Below are positions 1 through 9,700 of a stretch of 64,000 bases of DNA, in pieces (the first letter of the stretch is position 1; the number at the start of each line of letters is the position of its first letter). The position numbers and the translations under genes were made by a program. The stretch comes from Sphingobacteriales bacterium (GTDB taxonomy: Bacteria; Bacteroidota; Bacteroidia; Chitinophagales; Chitinophagaceae). The DNA lies in NCBI GenBank assembly GCA_027484425.1, contig JAIXSZ010000050.1, positions 1 to 64,000 of the forward strand. The letters run 5' to 3'. The notes beneath the pieces were generated by a model. That model had not been told where the DNA came from. It made no database searches and saw nothing but the letters and a program-made list of their open reading frames with translations.

Positions 1-420
1 ATCCAATATGACCAAAGCAAACCAGCATATCAACCCACTTCATGTGAATCAAAAGAATCAGATAAATCAGTGGTTCAGACAAACAAACCCAACCGGCAAT
101 TGCATGCTAACCGGAAAAGTGAATAGTATTGATAATCAATGAGTTAAGTGTCAAAACACATGAAATGACCGGCAAAAAACCGGCAAAACTAGAAATAAAC
201 ATTAAACCAAATATGACTACAGCAAACCAGCATATCAACCCACTTCATGTGAATCAAAAGAATCAGATAAATCAGTGGTTCAGACAAACAAACCCAACCG
301 GAAAATACCTGCATACCGGAAAAGTGAATAGTATTGATAATCAACGACTTAAGCGTCAAAACCCATGAAAACACCGGAAATAAACCGGAAATGAACAATA
401 TAACTAATATAATCTGATGC
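1..420. repeat. Intergenic repeat array 1 (about 205-bp units, left end cut)
   Basis: Two consecutive copies of a roughly 205-bp unit are visible: the phrase CATATCAACC occurs at 26 and 231, and the core GTGAATAGTATTGATAATCA occurs at 119 and 324. Each unit has a conserved core (CCGGAAAAGTGAATAG, then a near-palindrome ATTGATAATCAAT, then a GTCAAAAC..CATGAAA stretch ending in CCGG motifs) and a segment with a roughly 9-bp GATT-type periodicity on the minus strand (around 45-75 and 250-280). The same family forms array 2 at 42121-43300, plus one copy at 44480-44580. The short open frame inside (129-368) reads through the repeat and I do not regard it as a gene. The array continues beyond the left edge. 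Confidence 0.85.
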
Positions 421-432
421 AACCACTAAACG

Positions 433-1137
433 TTACTCCTCAGCTATATGGTTCGTTAACCGATCATTCATTTCTTCCATGTAGTCCATCTGCATCTGCT
501 GAAACTCCATGATTTTCTGCATCTGAATGATCATGAGGTGGTCTAGTTTTTCGTGCAGCATTCTTATCTCCAGTTCCGCTTTCAGATTTACTTTATAGTC
601 ATATTCACTTCTTTGGCGGTCTTTAGTCTCCTGTCTGTTTTGGCTCATCATAATGATGGGCGCCTGTAGTGCAGCTATGCACGATAGCACCAGATTGAGC
701 AATATATAAGGGTAGGGGTCAAACGCCTTACTGAGCAAGAACACAGAATTGAGCACTATCCACACCACCAGCACAGTACCAAAAGAGATGATAAAGGTCC
801 AGCTACCCCCAAACTCAGCTACTTTATCAGCCATTTTTTCGCCTGTGGTCAGTGGGGGGTCTTTGCTGTTGTCAGTAGCCAAAAGCTCCTGAGCAGTGAT
901 GGCTGCTATCATATCCTGCTCAGCCTTTACCGCCATACCAGTTTCATTATCTATAATGTGTTGGAGGTATTTTTTGCGGTAATGCTGCAGAGTGTTGATA
1001 TTGATATACTTGTCATCCGTAAAGCCAGGATGGTCGGCAGCTATCAGTTCTTTGAGGTTACTACGTATAGCAGTGCCAGGTATGAGTGCAGCTTTGGGAT
1101 AAGCCTCGCCAGTGATATAGCATTTGTTTTGGTTCAT
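433..1137 (-). CDS. DUF1003 domain membrane protein
   Basis: A 234-residue protein of the DUF1003 type. The core (about residues 100-180) has two hydrophobic helices, about 113-135 and 144-164, joined by a short loop, with the family-typical sequences AEFGGSWTFI and NLVLSCIAALQAPIIMMSQNRQ. The N-terminal 70 residues include a CYITG stretch with a Cys, and the C-terminal 50 residues look like a charged coiled coil rich in Met and Gln. DUF1003 proteins are inner-membrane proteins of unknown function. The ATG at 1137 is the natural start. The gene reads toward repeat array 1, about 12 bp from it, and is divergent from the peroxidase gene. Identification of the domain is firm; the role is unknown. 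Confidence 0.88.
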   Translation of the reverse strand: MNQNKCYITGEAYPKAALIPGTAIRSNLKELIAADHPGFTDDKYININTLQHYRKKYLQHIIDNETGMAVKAEQDMIAAITAQELLATDNSKDPPLTTGEKMADKVAEFGGSWTFIISFGTVLVVWIVLNSVFLLSKAFDPYPYILLNLVLSCIAALQAPIIMMSQNRQETKDRQRSEYDYKVNLKAELEIRMLHEKLDHLMIIQMQKIMEFQQMQMDYMEEMNDRLTNHIAEE

Positions 1138-1257
1138 AATTAGTGTTAAGTTAGTGCATAAGGAGGTATAAACCTATGATATCGCTCAGATGTTACCCTA
1201 AAAGACTGCTTACCACAATCATACTTCATTTGCGGTGTGTTTGGTACTTTTGTGGCT

Positions 1258-2220
1258 ATGAAAAAGGGGATAGTAGGTATAGTGGTTGCTACTGCGGTGG
1301 TAGTTAGCTATGCTTTTACTGCACACAAAACGGGTGTTAAACGGGTTGCACCTACTACTCCCGAGCAGCTGGGCGAGCGGCTATTCTTTGAGAAAATGCT
1401 CTCTGCCGATCGTAGCATCAGCTGTGCATCGTGCCACATACCAGCTTATGGTTTTGCAGATACTATAGCCTTCAGCAAGGGGGTAGGTGGTCGCAGGGGC
1501 AAGCGCAATGTACAGTCATGTGCCAACATGAGCGACAGACCTTATTTCTTTTATGATGGCAGGGCAGCTACACTAGAAGATCAGGTCAGGTTCCCCATTG
1601 AGGATAGCAATGAAATGTCACTACCTATAGAGCAGGCAGTAGCGCGGTTAAGTAGGAATAAAGAATATGTGGCATGGTTCGCACGGGTGTATAAAAGCAA
1701 ACCCACAGAGCACTACCTAAAAGCTGCCATAGCTGCCTACGAGCGCACACTAGAAACATCAAAAACCCCTTTCGACCGGTATATGGATGGGAATGATAGT
1801 GCCATATCAGCGTCGGCAATAAGAGGTAGAGAATTGTTTATGGGCAGTAAGGCCAAGTGTTTCGATTGTCATTTCTCACCCGATTTTACAGGAGATGAGT
1901 ATAGAAACATAGGCCTGTATGATGGCGTGAAACTAAAGGATGAGGGCAGGTATGGCATAACAGGCAATAAAGACGATATAGGCAAGTTTAAAGTGCCGGG
2001 GCTGCGCAATGTAGCCGTTACAGCACCCTATATGCACAATGGCATGTTTGGTACACTGAGGCAAGTAATAGACTACTACGACAACCCCAGTGCTACTGTT
2101 ACCAACCCTATAAACATAGACACGCTGCTAGCTAAACCACTCAACCTCACCGAACAGGAAAAACAAGACTTGGAAAGCTTCTTGCTCACGCTAACAGATG
2201 ACGGGTTTAAGAAACGGTGA
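1258..2220 (+). CDS. Di-haem cytochrome-c peroxidase (CCP/MauG family)
   Basis: A 320-residue exported protein with two c-type haem motifs, CASCH (about residue 56) and CFDCH (about residue 201), in the spacing usual for bacterial di-haem cytochrome c peroxidases. Other family signatures are the EQLGERLFFEKMLSADRSIS opening, FYDGRAATLEDQ, and a C-terminal APYMHNGMFGTLRQVIDYYD segment that carries the likely axial Met. The enzyme class reduces H2O2 to water in the periplasm with electrons from small cytochromes. A longer frame begins at 1237, but the ATG at 1258 starts a proper signal peptide (KK followed by a hydrophobic run), so I prefer it. A TAnnTTTG-like box (TACTTTTG, 1245-1252) ends only five bases before this ATG. 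It is convergent with the large type B protein, with a hairpin between them. Confidence 0.93.
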   Translation: MKKGIVGIVVATAVVVSYAFTAHKTGVKRVAPTTPEQLGERLFFEKMLSADRSISCASCHIPAYGFADTIAFSKGVGGRRGKRNVQSCANMSDRPYFFYDGRAATLEDQVRFPIEDSNEMSLPIEQAVARLSRNKEYVAWFARVYKSKPTEHYLKAAIAAYERTLETSKTPFDRYMDGNDSAISASAIRGRELFMGSKAKCFDCHFSPDFTGDEYRNIGLYDGVKLKDEGRYGITGNKDDIGKFKVPGLRNVAVTAPYMHNGMFGTLRQVIDYYDNPSATVTNPINIDTLLAKPLNLTEQEKQDLESFLLTLTDDGFKKR

Positions 2221-2295
2221 TAAAGGGTAGAGGTTATGAATGGCTCTACAAAATACACTTGCTGACAGGAGCAACAAGAACCTATAGAAAACAAA

Positions 2296-2322
2296 AATGG
2301 CTACCAGTAAACGGCAGCCATT
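2296..2322. terminator. Hairpin between convergent genes
   Basis: AATGGCT (2296-2302) pairs with AGCCATT (2316-2322) around a 13-nt loop, in the 127-bp gap between two convergent genes. An A-run lies on the left and no long T-run on the right, so it would fit better as the terminator of the minus-strand gene. The stem is short, so this is tentative. Confidence 0.4.
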
Positions 2323-2347
2323 ATGATATAAAAGTATTGCGAATAGA

Positions 2348-4984
2348 CTATCGAATGAGGGTCACAGTGCCAGTAATCGTTTTGTTGGTGCCGTCGGGCT
2401 TCCCTAAAATAATGATGTAGTTAAATGTACCCATATCCGCAGGTTTGCCGTTTTGTGTACCATCCCAGCCCAGATTGCTGCCATCATCGGCACGGAATAT
2501 TTGCTCACCCCAACGGTTAAAAACGCTCATCATTACCATTTTATGCTTGCCTAGGTTCACCACTCTGAATACATCGTTAGTGCCATCGGCATTTGGGGTG
2601 AACCCTGATGGTACAAATACATCATCGTCGGTAGATACCTCTATCAGCACACTTGCTGTGTCTATGCAACCATTGCTATCTACCGCCATTACAGTGTATA
2701 CTGTGTTAGCAGTGGGTGTGGCAATAGGGTTGTTGATGTTAGGATTGTTAAGCGAGCCATCGTTGGGCGTCCAAGTGTAAAGGCTACCATTACCCGCATC
2801 TAGCTGAATACTACTGCCTAATGATATGGTTTGGTTTTTGGTAATATCAAGTAATGTCAATGATGCGTCACCAACCTTGATGTAGGTAGTATCTACACCG
2901 CTGCAGCCAGTAACCGTATTGGTGACTGTTACAGAATAGATGCCTTCATGCACAGCTAGCGCACTGCGAATGAAAGGATCTTTTTGAATAGAACTGAAAG
3001 AGTTAGGACCTGACCACTGATAGGTAAAATCATCACCAATTGGACTAGCATCTAGATTAATGGGCTCTTTTACGCATACTGTTCTGCCACCATTAGCCCA
3101 GGCAATAACATCGGGCAGAATAGATATTTGGAAAACATCTTTTGACTGGCACAAAAATCCGGGTACTGTAACAGTAACGGTGTAAGTAACAGGACCCAAT
3201 GGAGTGCATATTGGCTCCATTAGGGAAGCATCATCTAGATAGGTAGCTGGCGCCCAATCGTATAGGTAGCCTGGGTTCCCAGAAACTCTGATGGCGGCAA
3301 ACTTGCCTGGACAAATGGCAGTATCTCTAGTGAGCACCTGCACTACTGGGTCTATTACAGTAATAGTAATAGTAGCAAAAGCGGGGCAACCACCTATTGT
3401 AGAGGTAGCAGACAAGCTGTATGTAGTTGTAGTAAGCGGACTAGCAGTAGGATTTTTAAACGTAGGATTGTCGAGCGAAGCCCCAGGAGCCCAAGAGTAT
3501 ACTAGGCCAGGAGTGCCCGCTACTTCTATCTCTATGTTGCCTCCCTTGCATATAGAGGTATCTGGAGTAATAACATTGATGGAGGCTATGTTTATACCAA
3601 TCGTCACTGCATCTGTGATAGCTGCACAGCCCGATAACGGTAACGTGGCTGACATAGTGTAGGTGGTGAGTGCTGTTGGAGTGGCTATGGGCTGCATGGC
3701 TACTGCACTAGACAGTGTTGTAGCTGGAGACCAGCTATATACCAAGCCAGTGCTGCCAGATACAAGTAATTGGAGTGATGCGCCCAGGCAAATAGCAGTA
3801 TCGGGAGTAGTGATAGTTGCTGTAGGGCGATCGAGAATATTGAGCTGAACAGTGTCTACAACACCACAGCTGAACGGTGAAGAAAGGTAAACAAATACTG
3901 TTTTTACACCACCGGCAGAAGTAGTGATACCAGATAGATTGATAACTACACTGGTATCGCCGGGTGCTATAGTGGCACTATCGGGAGCAGAGAAATCTGT
4001 GCCTCTTATGGCGGTGCCACCATAGGAGAAGTATACACGCTGTGGTGTGCCAGTAGTGCGGCTATTACGTACGGTAATAGGAGCAGGAGCGCAGCCTTTA
4101 ACAAATGCATTGGGGATGCCTGCTATAGTGTGACCTATTGAGTCGTTCTTTTTGAAGAAATAGGAGTTTGTTTTTAGACTGCCGGCTTCAATGAATACGC
4201 CAGAATCGTAAAGAGAGTTGGCAGCATCAGCTACAGTTAGCTTGAGGTGATAGGTACTGCAAGGTGTAACTCTATGTTGTGCCACGAGCTTAGTAGTATA
4301 GCCTCGGTAAGTTACCTGCGTGCCACCTAAATTGTTGACAAAGAAGGTAGTAAATGGAGAACCTGGACCCATCGCAGTACAGTTAGCTATATTACAAAAG
4401 CCAGGAAAACCGGGAGGACCGGGTACGCCACTGTTGATACTGTTTACCGTTACAGGTATGGTTGTGCCAGGCACCAAAGCCATATTTTGAGTGCCTACTA
4501 TGCCGGGACCAGATATAAAAAACGCAAAAGCATCATTGTACTGACCACAGGTAGAGTTGATATACTCTTCTGACCCAAATTGATAATTGAAACTAACAGT
4601 GTCGCCTTTTGGGATAAAATCAAATTCAAGCACACATGCATTAAATGTGGTAGTACCAGCTAGTGCGGCCAGTGCTGGGTCGCCAGCACCGCCATTGTTA
4701 GTACTTGCAAGAAAAGTTTCTAGTCCAGCAGTGTTGGCAGCATTGCCCGTAGTAAGTACTATACCACTATCAATGATAATAGGAGTAGTAACAGATATGA
4801 ATGTGCCATTAGCTGCACCAGCACAGGTAAGCGTTGGCGCAGAGATACTAATACCGGGGCCGGCAAGCTTTGAAGCCAGCACAGCAGCCGGATGATTGGG
4901 TACTACAGTGAGCTGAGAGAAAGCTGCATTCTGAACACTAAAACACAACAAACTAACCAGCCCAAACAAGAATGAACGTTTCAT
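2348..4984 (-). CDS. Secreted multidomain protein, choice-of-anchor L plus gliding-type (type B) T9SS C-terminus
   Basis: An 878-residue exported protein with a clear signal peptide (MKRSFLFGLVSLLCFSVQ). Residues about 25-270 form a choice-of-anchor L domain (VVPNHPAAVLASKLAGPGIS, QFGSEEYINSTCGQYNDAFA). A Calx-beta-like stretch follows (about 300-385), then at least five PKD/Ig-like modules with repeated SICKGG, LVYSW.PATTLS and TTTYT motifs (about 390-780). The last 85 residues are the gliding-motility-associated C-terminal domain (VFVPSGFTPNADGTNDVFRV, FNRWGEQIF, WDGT.NGK), a type B signal for export by the type IX secretion system. The protein is probably cell-surface or secreted and adhesive. 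It lies 86 bp downstream of the phospholipase D-like gene on the same strand. Domain calls are firm; ligand and role are unknown. Confidence 0.92.
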   Translation of the reverse strand: MKRSFLFGLVSLLCFSVQNAAFSQLTVVPNHPAAVLASKLAGPGISISAPTLTCAGAANGTFISVTTPIIIDSGIVLTTGNAANTAGLETFLASTNNGGAGDPALAALAGTTTFNACVLEFDFIPKGDTVSFNYQFGSEEYINSTCGQYNDAFAFFISGPGIVGTQNMALVPGTTIPVTVNSINSGVPGPPGFPGFCNIANCTAMGPGSPFTTFFVNNLGGTQVTYRGYTTKLVAQHRVTPCSTYHLKLTVADAANSLYDSGVFIEAGSLKTNSYFFKKNDSIGHTIAGIPNAFVKGCAPAPITVRNSRTTGTPQRVYFSYGGTAIRGTDFSAPDSATIAPGDTSVVINLSGITTSAGGVKTVFVYLSSPFSCGVVDTVQLNILDRPTATITTPDTAICLGASLQLLVSGSTGLVYSWSPATTLSSAVAMQPIATPTALTTYTMSATLPLSGCAAITDAVTIGINIASINVITPDTSICKGGNIEIEVAGTPGLVYSWAPGASLDNPTFKNPTASPLTTTTYSLSATSTIGGCPAFATITITVIDPVVQVLTRDTAICPGKFAAIRVSGNPGYLYDWAPATYLDDASLMEPICTPLGPVTYTVTVTVPGFLCQSKDVFQISILPDVIAWANGGRTVCVKEPINLDASPIGDDFTYQWSGPNSFSSIQKDPFIRSALAVHEGIYSVTVTNTVTGCSGVDTTYIKVGDASLTLLDITKNQTISLGSSIQLDAGNGSLYTWTPNDGSLNNPNINNPIATPTANTVYTVMAVDSNGCIDTASVLIEVSTDDDVFVPSGFTPNADGTNDVFRVVNLGKHKMVMMSVFNRWGEQIFRADDGSNLGWDGTQNGKPADMGTFNYIIILGKPDGTNKTITGTVTLIR

Positions 4985-5070
4985 GATACTTTAATAATTA
5001 TTGCAAAATAACGTACTCGAAATTACTTCTTTATTATGTTAATATGATTTTCTGCCCTACTTTTTTATGA

Positions 5071-6474
5071 TTATTGGGTGACAGTTAATAATTTATTGGT
5101 CACACCACGGTTAGTTGTCATTTTTACCATGTATACCCCCGGTGTGGTTATTTGCAACTCATAGTTATGCTCTCCAGCAGTTACATGATTGTTGTTGTAA
5201 TTCTGTATAAGTTTCCCAGCCATATTGTAAGTACTAATGTAAACCTCACTAGCATTGCCCAGTGAGTAGTTAAGCGTTACTTTTCCGGTAGATGGATTTG
5301 GGAAAACAAACAACTCGTCAGTTACCGCACTTACTCCATTTATGCTATTAGCATCGCAGTCGGGTATATTAGTGAGTGAGCCACCAAGCTGAGTAAAGTT
5401 GGCATAAAATGATTGGTAAAACAGATTGGCAGCGGTATCGTCGTGTATTATGAGTGTGTTTTCGTCGTTTTTAGTGTCGGCACTATTAGTCCAGTTGTGT
5501 GAGCCGGTAAGCACCAGAGGGTCTGAGCACTTGTTAGAAGCATCTACAATCAGAAACTTGTTGTGATAGATACCTGCAATGTTGTGTACTTTGTAACGAG
5601 AACTACCTAACCCTGACTCTAATATACCATGAGGCGAGTTTGTTTGAGATGCAATATCGTTAATACCAGCAACATACACCCCACTATTGTTTTTTGATAC
5701 CATTTGCGATGCGTTAGTATTCAAAGTGAAAGTAGACATCCCGAAATACATATCTGTATTGGCTGAGTTTATGGCATTTAATATTTTATTATTCACACCG
5801 TCGGCTGGGCTGAAGTAGACCTCCACTTGTTTGCCATCGATAATAAAATTGTGATTGCCAAGGTCGGTTTTACTATCGCCAAATTTAGATAATGTCAGGT
5901 TTGGTGCAATACCAGTATCTCCCCACATCATGTTGAAGTGGTCCCTGTAAGCTTTTGCTAGGGGCTGGTGTTGTATCACTACAGAATTATTATAGTCTGT
6001 GTTGAACTGCTGGGTGTTCCAGTTAGACGAGCCGGTCCAAACAATCGCATCATCAGGGTTAGAGGACAATGCATCTATAACCATGAACTTGTTGTGCATG
6101 ATGAAATAATCTGCACCAGGATCTGGGCTGCGCAGTTTGTTTATCGCACTATTCAACAGAGGGATACCTGTATTGTTGGAGCTGAAATCATATATCCATC
6201 TTACTCTCACTCCACGATTGTAAGCACTATTTACCGCTACAGCAATGGCCGGGAAAGATGATGTGTAATTATAAACTGCTATGTCAAGTGTATATTTAGC
6301 ACGATTGATGTAAGCTACAATAGTATCTCCCATACAGTTATTGAGATACTGTGCATTTACGCCTTTGGATACAGAAGTATTCACGGGCTTGTTGAAGTAA
6401 TACTTTATTTTGTTGGTGGCTTGCACCTTTGCAGATAGGAGTATTACAAGTATTAAGGTTAGTCTAGTCTTCAT
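5071..6474 (-). CDS. Secreted phospholipase D-like protein with T9SS type A sorting domain
   Basis: A 467-residue exported protein of the phospholipase D superfamily. Two HKD motifs are intact: HNKFMVID at about residue 127 followed by TGSSNWN, and HNKFLIVD at about residue 304 followed by TGSHNWTNSA. This pseudo-twofold arrangement makes one active site and is shared by phospholipases, bacterial endonucleases of the Nuc type and cardiolipin synthases. The last 75 residues carry the T9SS type A sorting domain (VFPNPSTGKVTLNYS, then GVYMVKM). The frame extends to a TTG at 6486, but the ATG at 6474 gives a standard signal peptide (KTRLTLILVILLSAKVQA). Substrate cannot be read from the sequence: lipid or nucleic acid are both possible. 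It is divergent from the Ig-repeat gene at 6753. Confidence 0.92.
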   Translation of the reverse strand: MKTRLTLILVILLSAKVQATNKIKYYFNKPVNTSVSKGVNAQYLNNCMGDTIVAYINRAKYTLDIAVYNYTSSFPAIAVAVNSAYNRGVRVRWIYDFSSNNTGIPLLNSAINKLRSPDPGADYFIMHNKFMVIDALSSNPDDAIVWTGSSNWNTQQFNTDYNNSVVIQHQPLAKAYRDHFNMMWGDTGIAPNLTLSKFGDSKTDLGNHNFIIDGKQVEVYFSPADGVNNKILNAINSANTDMYFGMSTFTLNTNASQMVSKNNSGVYVAGINDIASQTNSPHGILESGLGSSRYKVHNIAGIYHNKFLIVDASNKCSDPLVLTGSHNWTNSADTKNDENTLIIHDDTAANLFYQSFYANFTQLGGSLTNIPDCDANSINGVSAVTDELFVFPNPSTGKVTLNYSLGNASEVYISTYNMAGKLIQNYNNNHVTAGEHNYELQITTPGVYMVKMTTNRGVTNKLLTVTQ

Positions 6475-6648
6475 CACAATTTTCAAAATATACCTTATTA
6501 GAAATAATCGTTAACAAACGGGCTGCAATTTATGTAGTTTTTTTAAGATGTAGTGCTGGCGTAGGTTATATTTCCATTAAAATTTGTTTTGAATTTTCCA
6601 TTTCTTGTAACGTTTAATCTAATGGTAACCAATAATTAATCTTACGCT

Positions 6649-6680
6649 TTTGCATATATGACATTTGGGTATTAACTTTG
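6649..6680 (+). promoter_or_regulatory. Bacteroidota-type promoter for the Ig-repeat gene at 6753
   Basis: TTTG at 6649-6652 and TAACTTTG at 6673-6680 are separated by 20 bp. This matches the Bacteroidota -33/-7 consensus (TTTG, about 17-23 bp, TAnnTTTG). Transcription would start near 6687 and give a leader of about 65 nt before the ATG at 6753. Confidence 0.7.
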
Positions 6681-6752
6681 TTTGACTTGGCTACTTCATC
6701 TATGGATGACGAGTCATTTTATTGTATTAAATTTAAGCCTCAATAATAGATT

Positions 6753-9700
6753 ATGAGTATTGGTAAGATAAGATTGTTTTCTGCTTGGTATGTGGTGGCA
6801 TTTTTGATGTTAGCTACATCGGTTACACTGTGGGGTCAAACCCCTATCGCTCCCAATGCTTGGACCGGTAGTCCTGCGTCGGCAGCCGGTGCAAGTGGAT
6901 TCACTACATTGCCAGCTACTACTACTCCTGGTGTTGCCACCGTTGCAGTGTCGCAGTGGAATAGAGGTGCTGTGACATTCAATGCGGCAGCTGCCTGCTA
7001 CAATAGCCGCGACTGGGAAGTAGGGGGTACTCTTGCATCGGCTGTTGCGAATAATCGTTTTGTATCGTTTACTGTTACTAATTCTGCTACTACGCAGTTG
7101 CAGATCACACGTTTGTTTATAAGGTCTCAAGTAAGTGCTACTGGTCCACAAAAAGTAAGGGTACAATATACGTTGGGTGCCACCACCGCCAATTTTGGTG
7201 GCGAAGTCGCTACAGCGCATACTGCGACACCTGAAGACTGGACAATAACTGATGTAATATGTGTGCCACCTGGCCGAACCATTACTTTTCGTCTTTACGG
7301 ATGGGCTGCTACTGGTGCAGCTGGTACACTTCGTATAAATGATGGTACCTCTATTTTTGCTTTTTTTGCTACACCGGTTACTGCTACTGCATCTAGTAAT
7401 GCACCTATTTGCGAAGGCACACAACTTGATTTTACCACTACAGTATCTGGTGGTATACCCGGCTACACATACAGCTGGGCAGGGCCAGGTGGATTTACTA
7501 GTACGTTGCCCAATCCGTCGATAGTGAGCCCTACGCCTGCAGCTTCTGGTGTTTATACCGTTACTGTTACAGATGCTCTCTCCTGCAATACATCTACCAC
7601 ACCAGTCACAGCAAGTGTCACAGTCAATCCTACACCGGCTGCTATCACTGGTACCACACTAGTATGCCCCGGACTCACTACTACGCTCAGCAGCACTACT
7701 GCTGGCGGAACATGGTCTAGTGCCGACCCAGCTATTGCTACTGTGGCGGCTGGCACTGGGGTAGTTACAGGCGTATCGGCGGGTACAGTCGTTATTTCAT
7801 ACACGCTTTCTACATCTTGCTTCACTACAACAATAGTTACAGTAGATGTGCCACCAGCAGCACTTACTGGTGGTTTGTCTATTTGTGAAGGCTTGACCTC
7901 TTTGCTTAGTAGCGCTACTCCGTCTGGAGCATGGACCAGTAGTAATGTGGCTGTAGCAACTGTGAGCGCCGCAGGACTGGTGTTTGCTGTCGCTCCCGGC
8001 ACTTCCACAATTACTTATACTATACCGTCTGGCTGCATAGCTACAGCAATAGTTACCGTTTATCCTTTTCCTGCGGCTATAACTGGGCCCACAGCAGTAT
8101 GTGTAGCACAAGGCATAACGCTGTCCAATACAGCCGCTGGTGGCATATGGACCAGTAGCAACACTGGAGTAGCCACTGTAAATGCTGCGGGTGTAGTGAC
8201 AGGAGTAGCTGCTGGTACAGCCAATATTACTTACACATTACCCGGCGGTTGTTTTTCTACCTATACCATAACAGTAAATCCATTACCTGCCGCTATTGGT
8301 GGTCCATCGGCTGTATGTGTGGGTGCTGTATCGACCTTTACCAATACTACCCCAGGCGGCACATGGAGCAGCAGTGATCTTATAGTGGCTACAATAGGTG
8401 CTGGTACTGGTGTGATGCTTCCCCTGTCGGCAGGCACTACAGTAGTCACTTACACTAACACTACTACTACTTGCTTCGTTACCCGTACTGTTACTGTCAA
8501 TCCTTCTCCGGCAGCTATTACAGGTGCATCTGGTGTATGTTTGGGCACTTCAGTGACACTTTCTAGCACTACAAGTGGAGGCACATGGACCAGTAGCAAT
8601 ACTACTGTGGCTACTATAGGTGCTGCTACTGGTGTGGTGAATGGACTAGTAGTAGGTACTACAAATATTACTTACACTGTTACCTCTACTGGCTGCATAG
8701 CCACACGAGTACAAACTGTGCATCCACTGCCTTCAGCTATTACTGGGCCCGCTACAGTATGCCCGGGCCTTAGTATAACGTGGTCTTCATCGCCCGCAGG
8801 TGGCAATTGGACTAGTGCTAACACTACCATAGCCACTGCCGCACCTACTACTGGTGTTATTACTGGTGTAGCAGCAGGGCTAGTAAACATTACTTATACC
8901 TTGCCTACTGGCTGTATTGCAGTAAGGTCAGTGAGTGTAAATCCGGCTCCTCCGGCCATTATTACACCGTTAGGTGATACTACTTTTTGTCCTGGTGATT
9001 TTGTAGTGCTTAGTGCCAATACTGGCGCAGGACTTACTTATCAGTGGTATAGTGGTGCCACACCCATATCAGGTGCAGTAACTGCCACCTACATAGCTAC
9101 TGTGAGTGGTAGCATCAGGGTGAGGGTATTCAACACATTGGGTTGTCCTACTTTTTCTGCACCTATGGCCATTCTAGCAGATGCTGTTACTGCTACTATA
9201 ACTGCTGCAGGGGGTATTACTACAGCATGTGCCTCTACACCGGTTGTGCTCAATGCTACAGCAGGGGCGGGCTATACTTACCAATGGTTGCTAGGCGGTG
9301 TAGCTCTGCCAGGGGCTACCAGCGCTAGCCTTACTACTACTGCCAGTGGCAGTTATACAGTACGCATTACTAACACTACTGGTTGCTCAGATGTGTCTAC
9401 TCCTACGGCTGTTACTCTAGTTCCCTCGCCTAGCGATGTAGTGACTATATCTGGTCCGCTTACTTTTTGCTTTGGCAATACTGTAACGCTCACTGTAGGT
9501 ACAGGGGCTGGTTATACGTATCAGTGGTTTGATGTGGGTGGGGCTATTGCAGGTGCTACTAACAATATATTTACTGCTACTGGTAGTGGTGCATACTATG
9601 CTACCATTACAAATACCGATGGCTGTGTTGCAACTACTGCAATTACAAATGTGGTTGTAAATCCTGTACCCGATCCCACCATCACTCTTGGTGGTTCATC

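Noticed and set aside
129-368. 79-residue open frame in array 1, and the similar 68-residue frame at 42599-42805
   Set aside because: Both start and stop within the repeat unit and only reproduce its core and linker. Other units have stops in the same frame, so there is no sign of selection for a protein.
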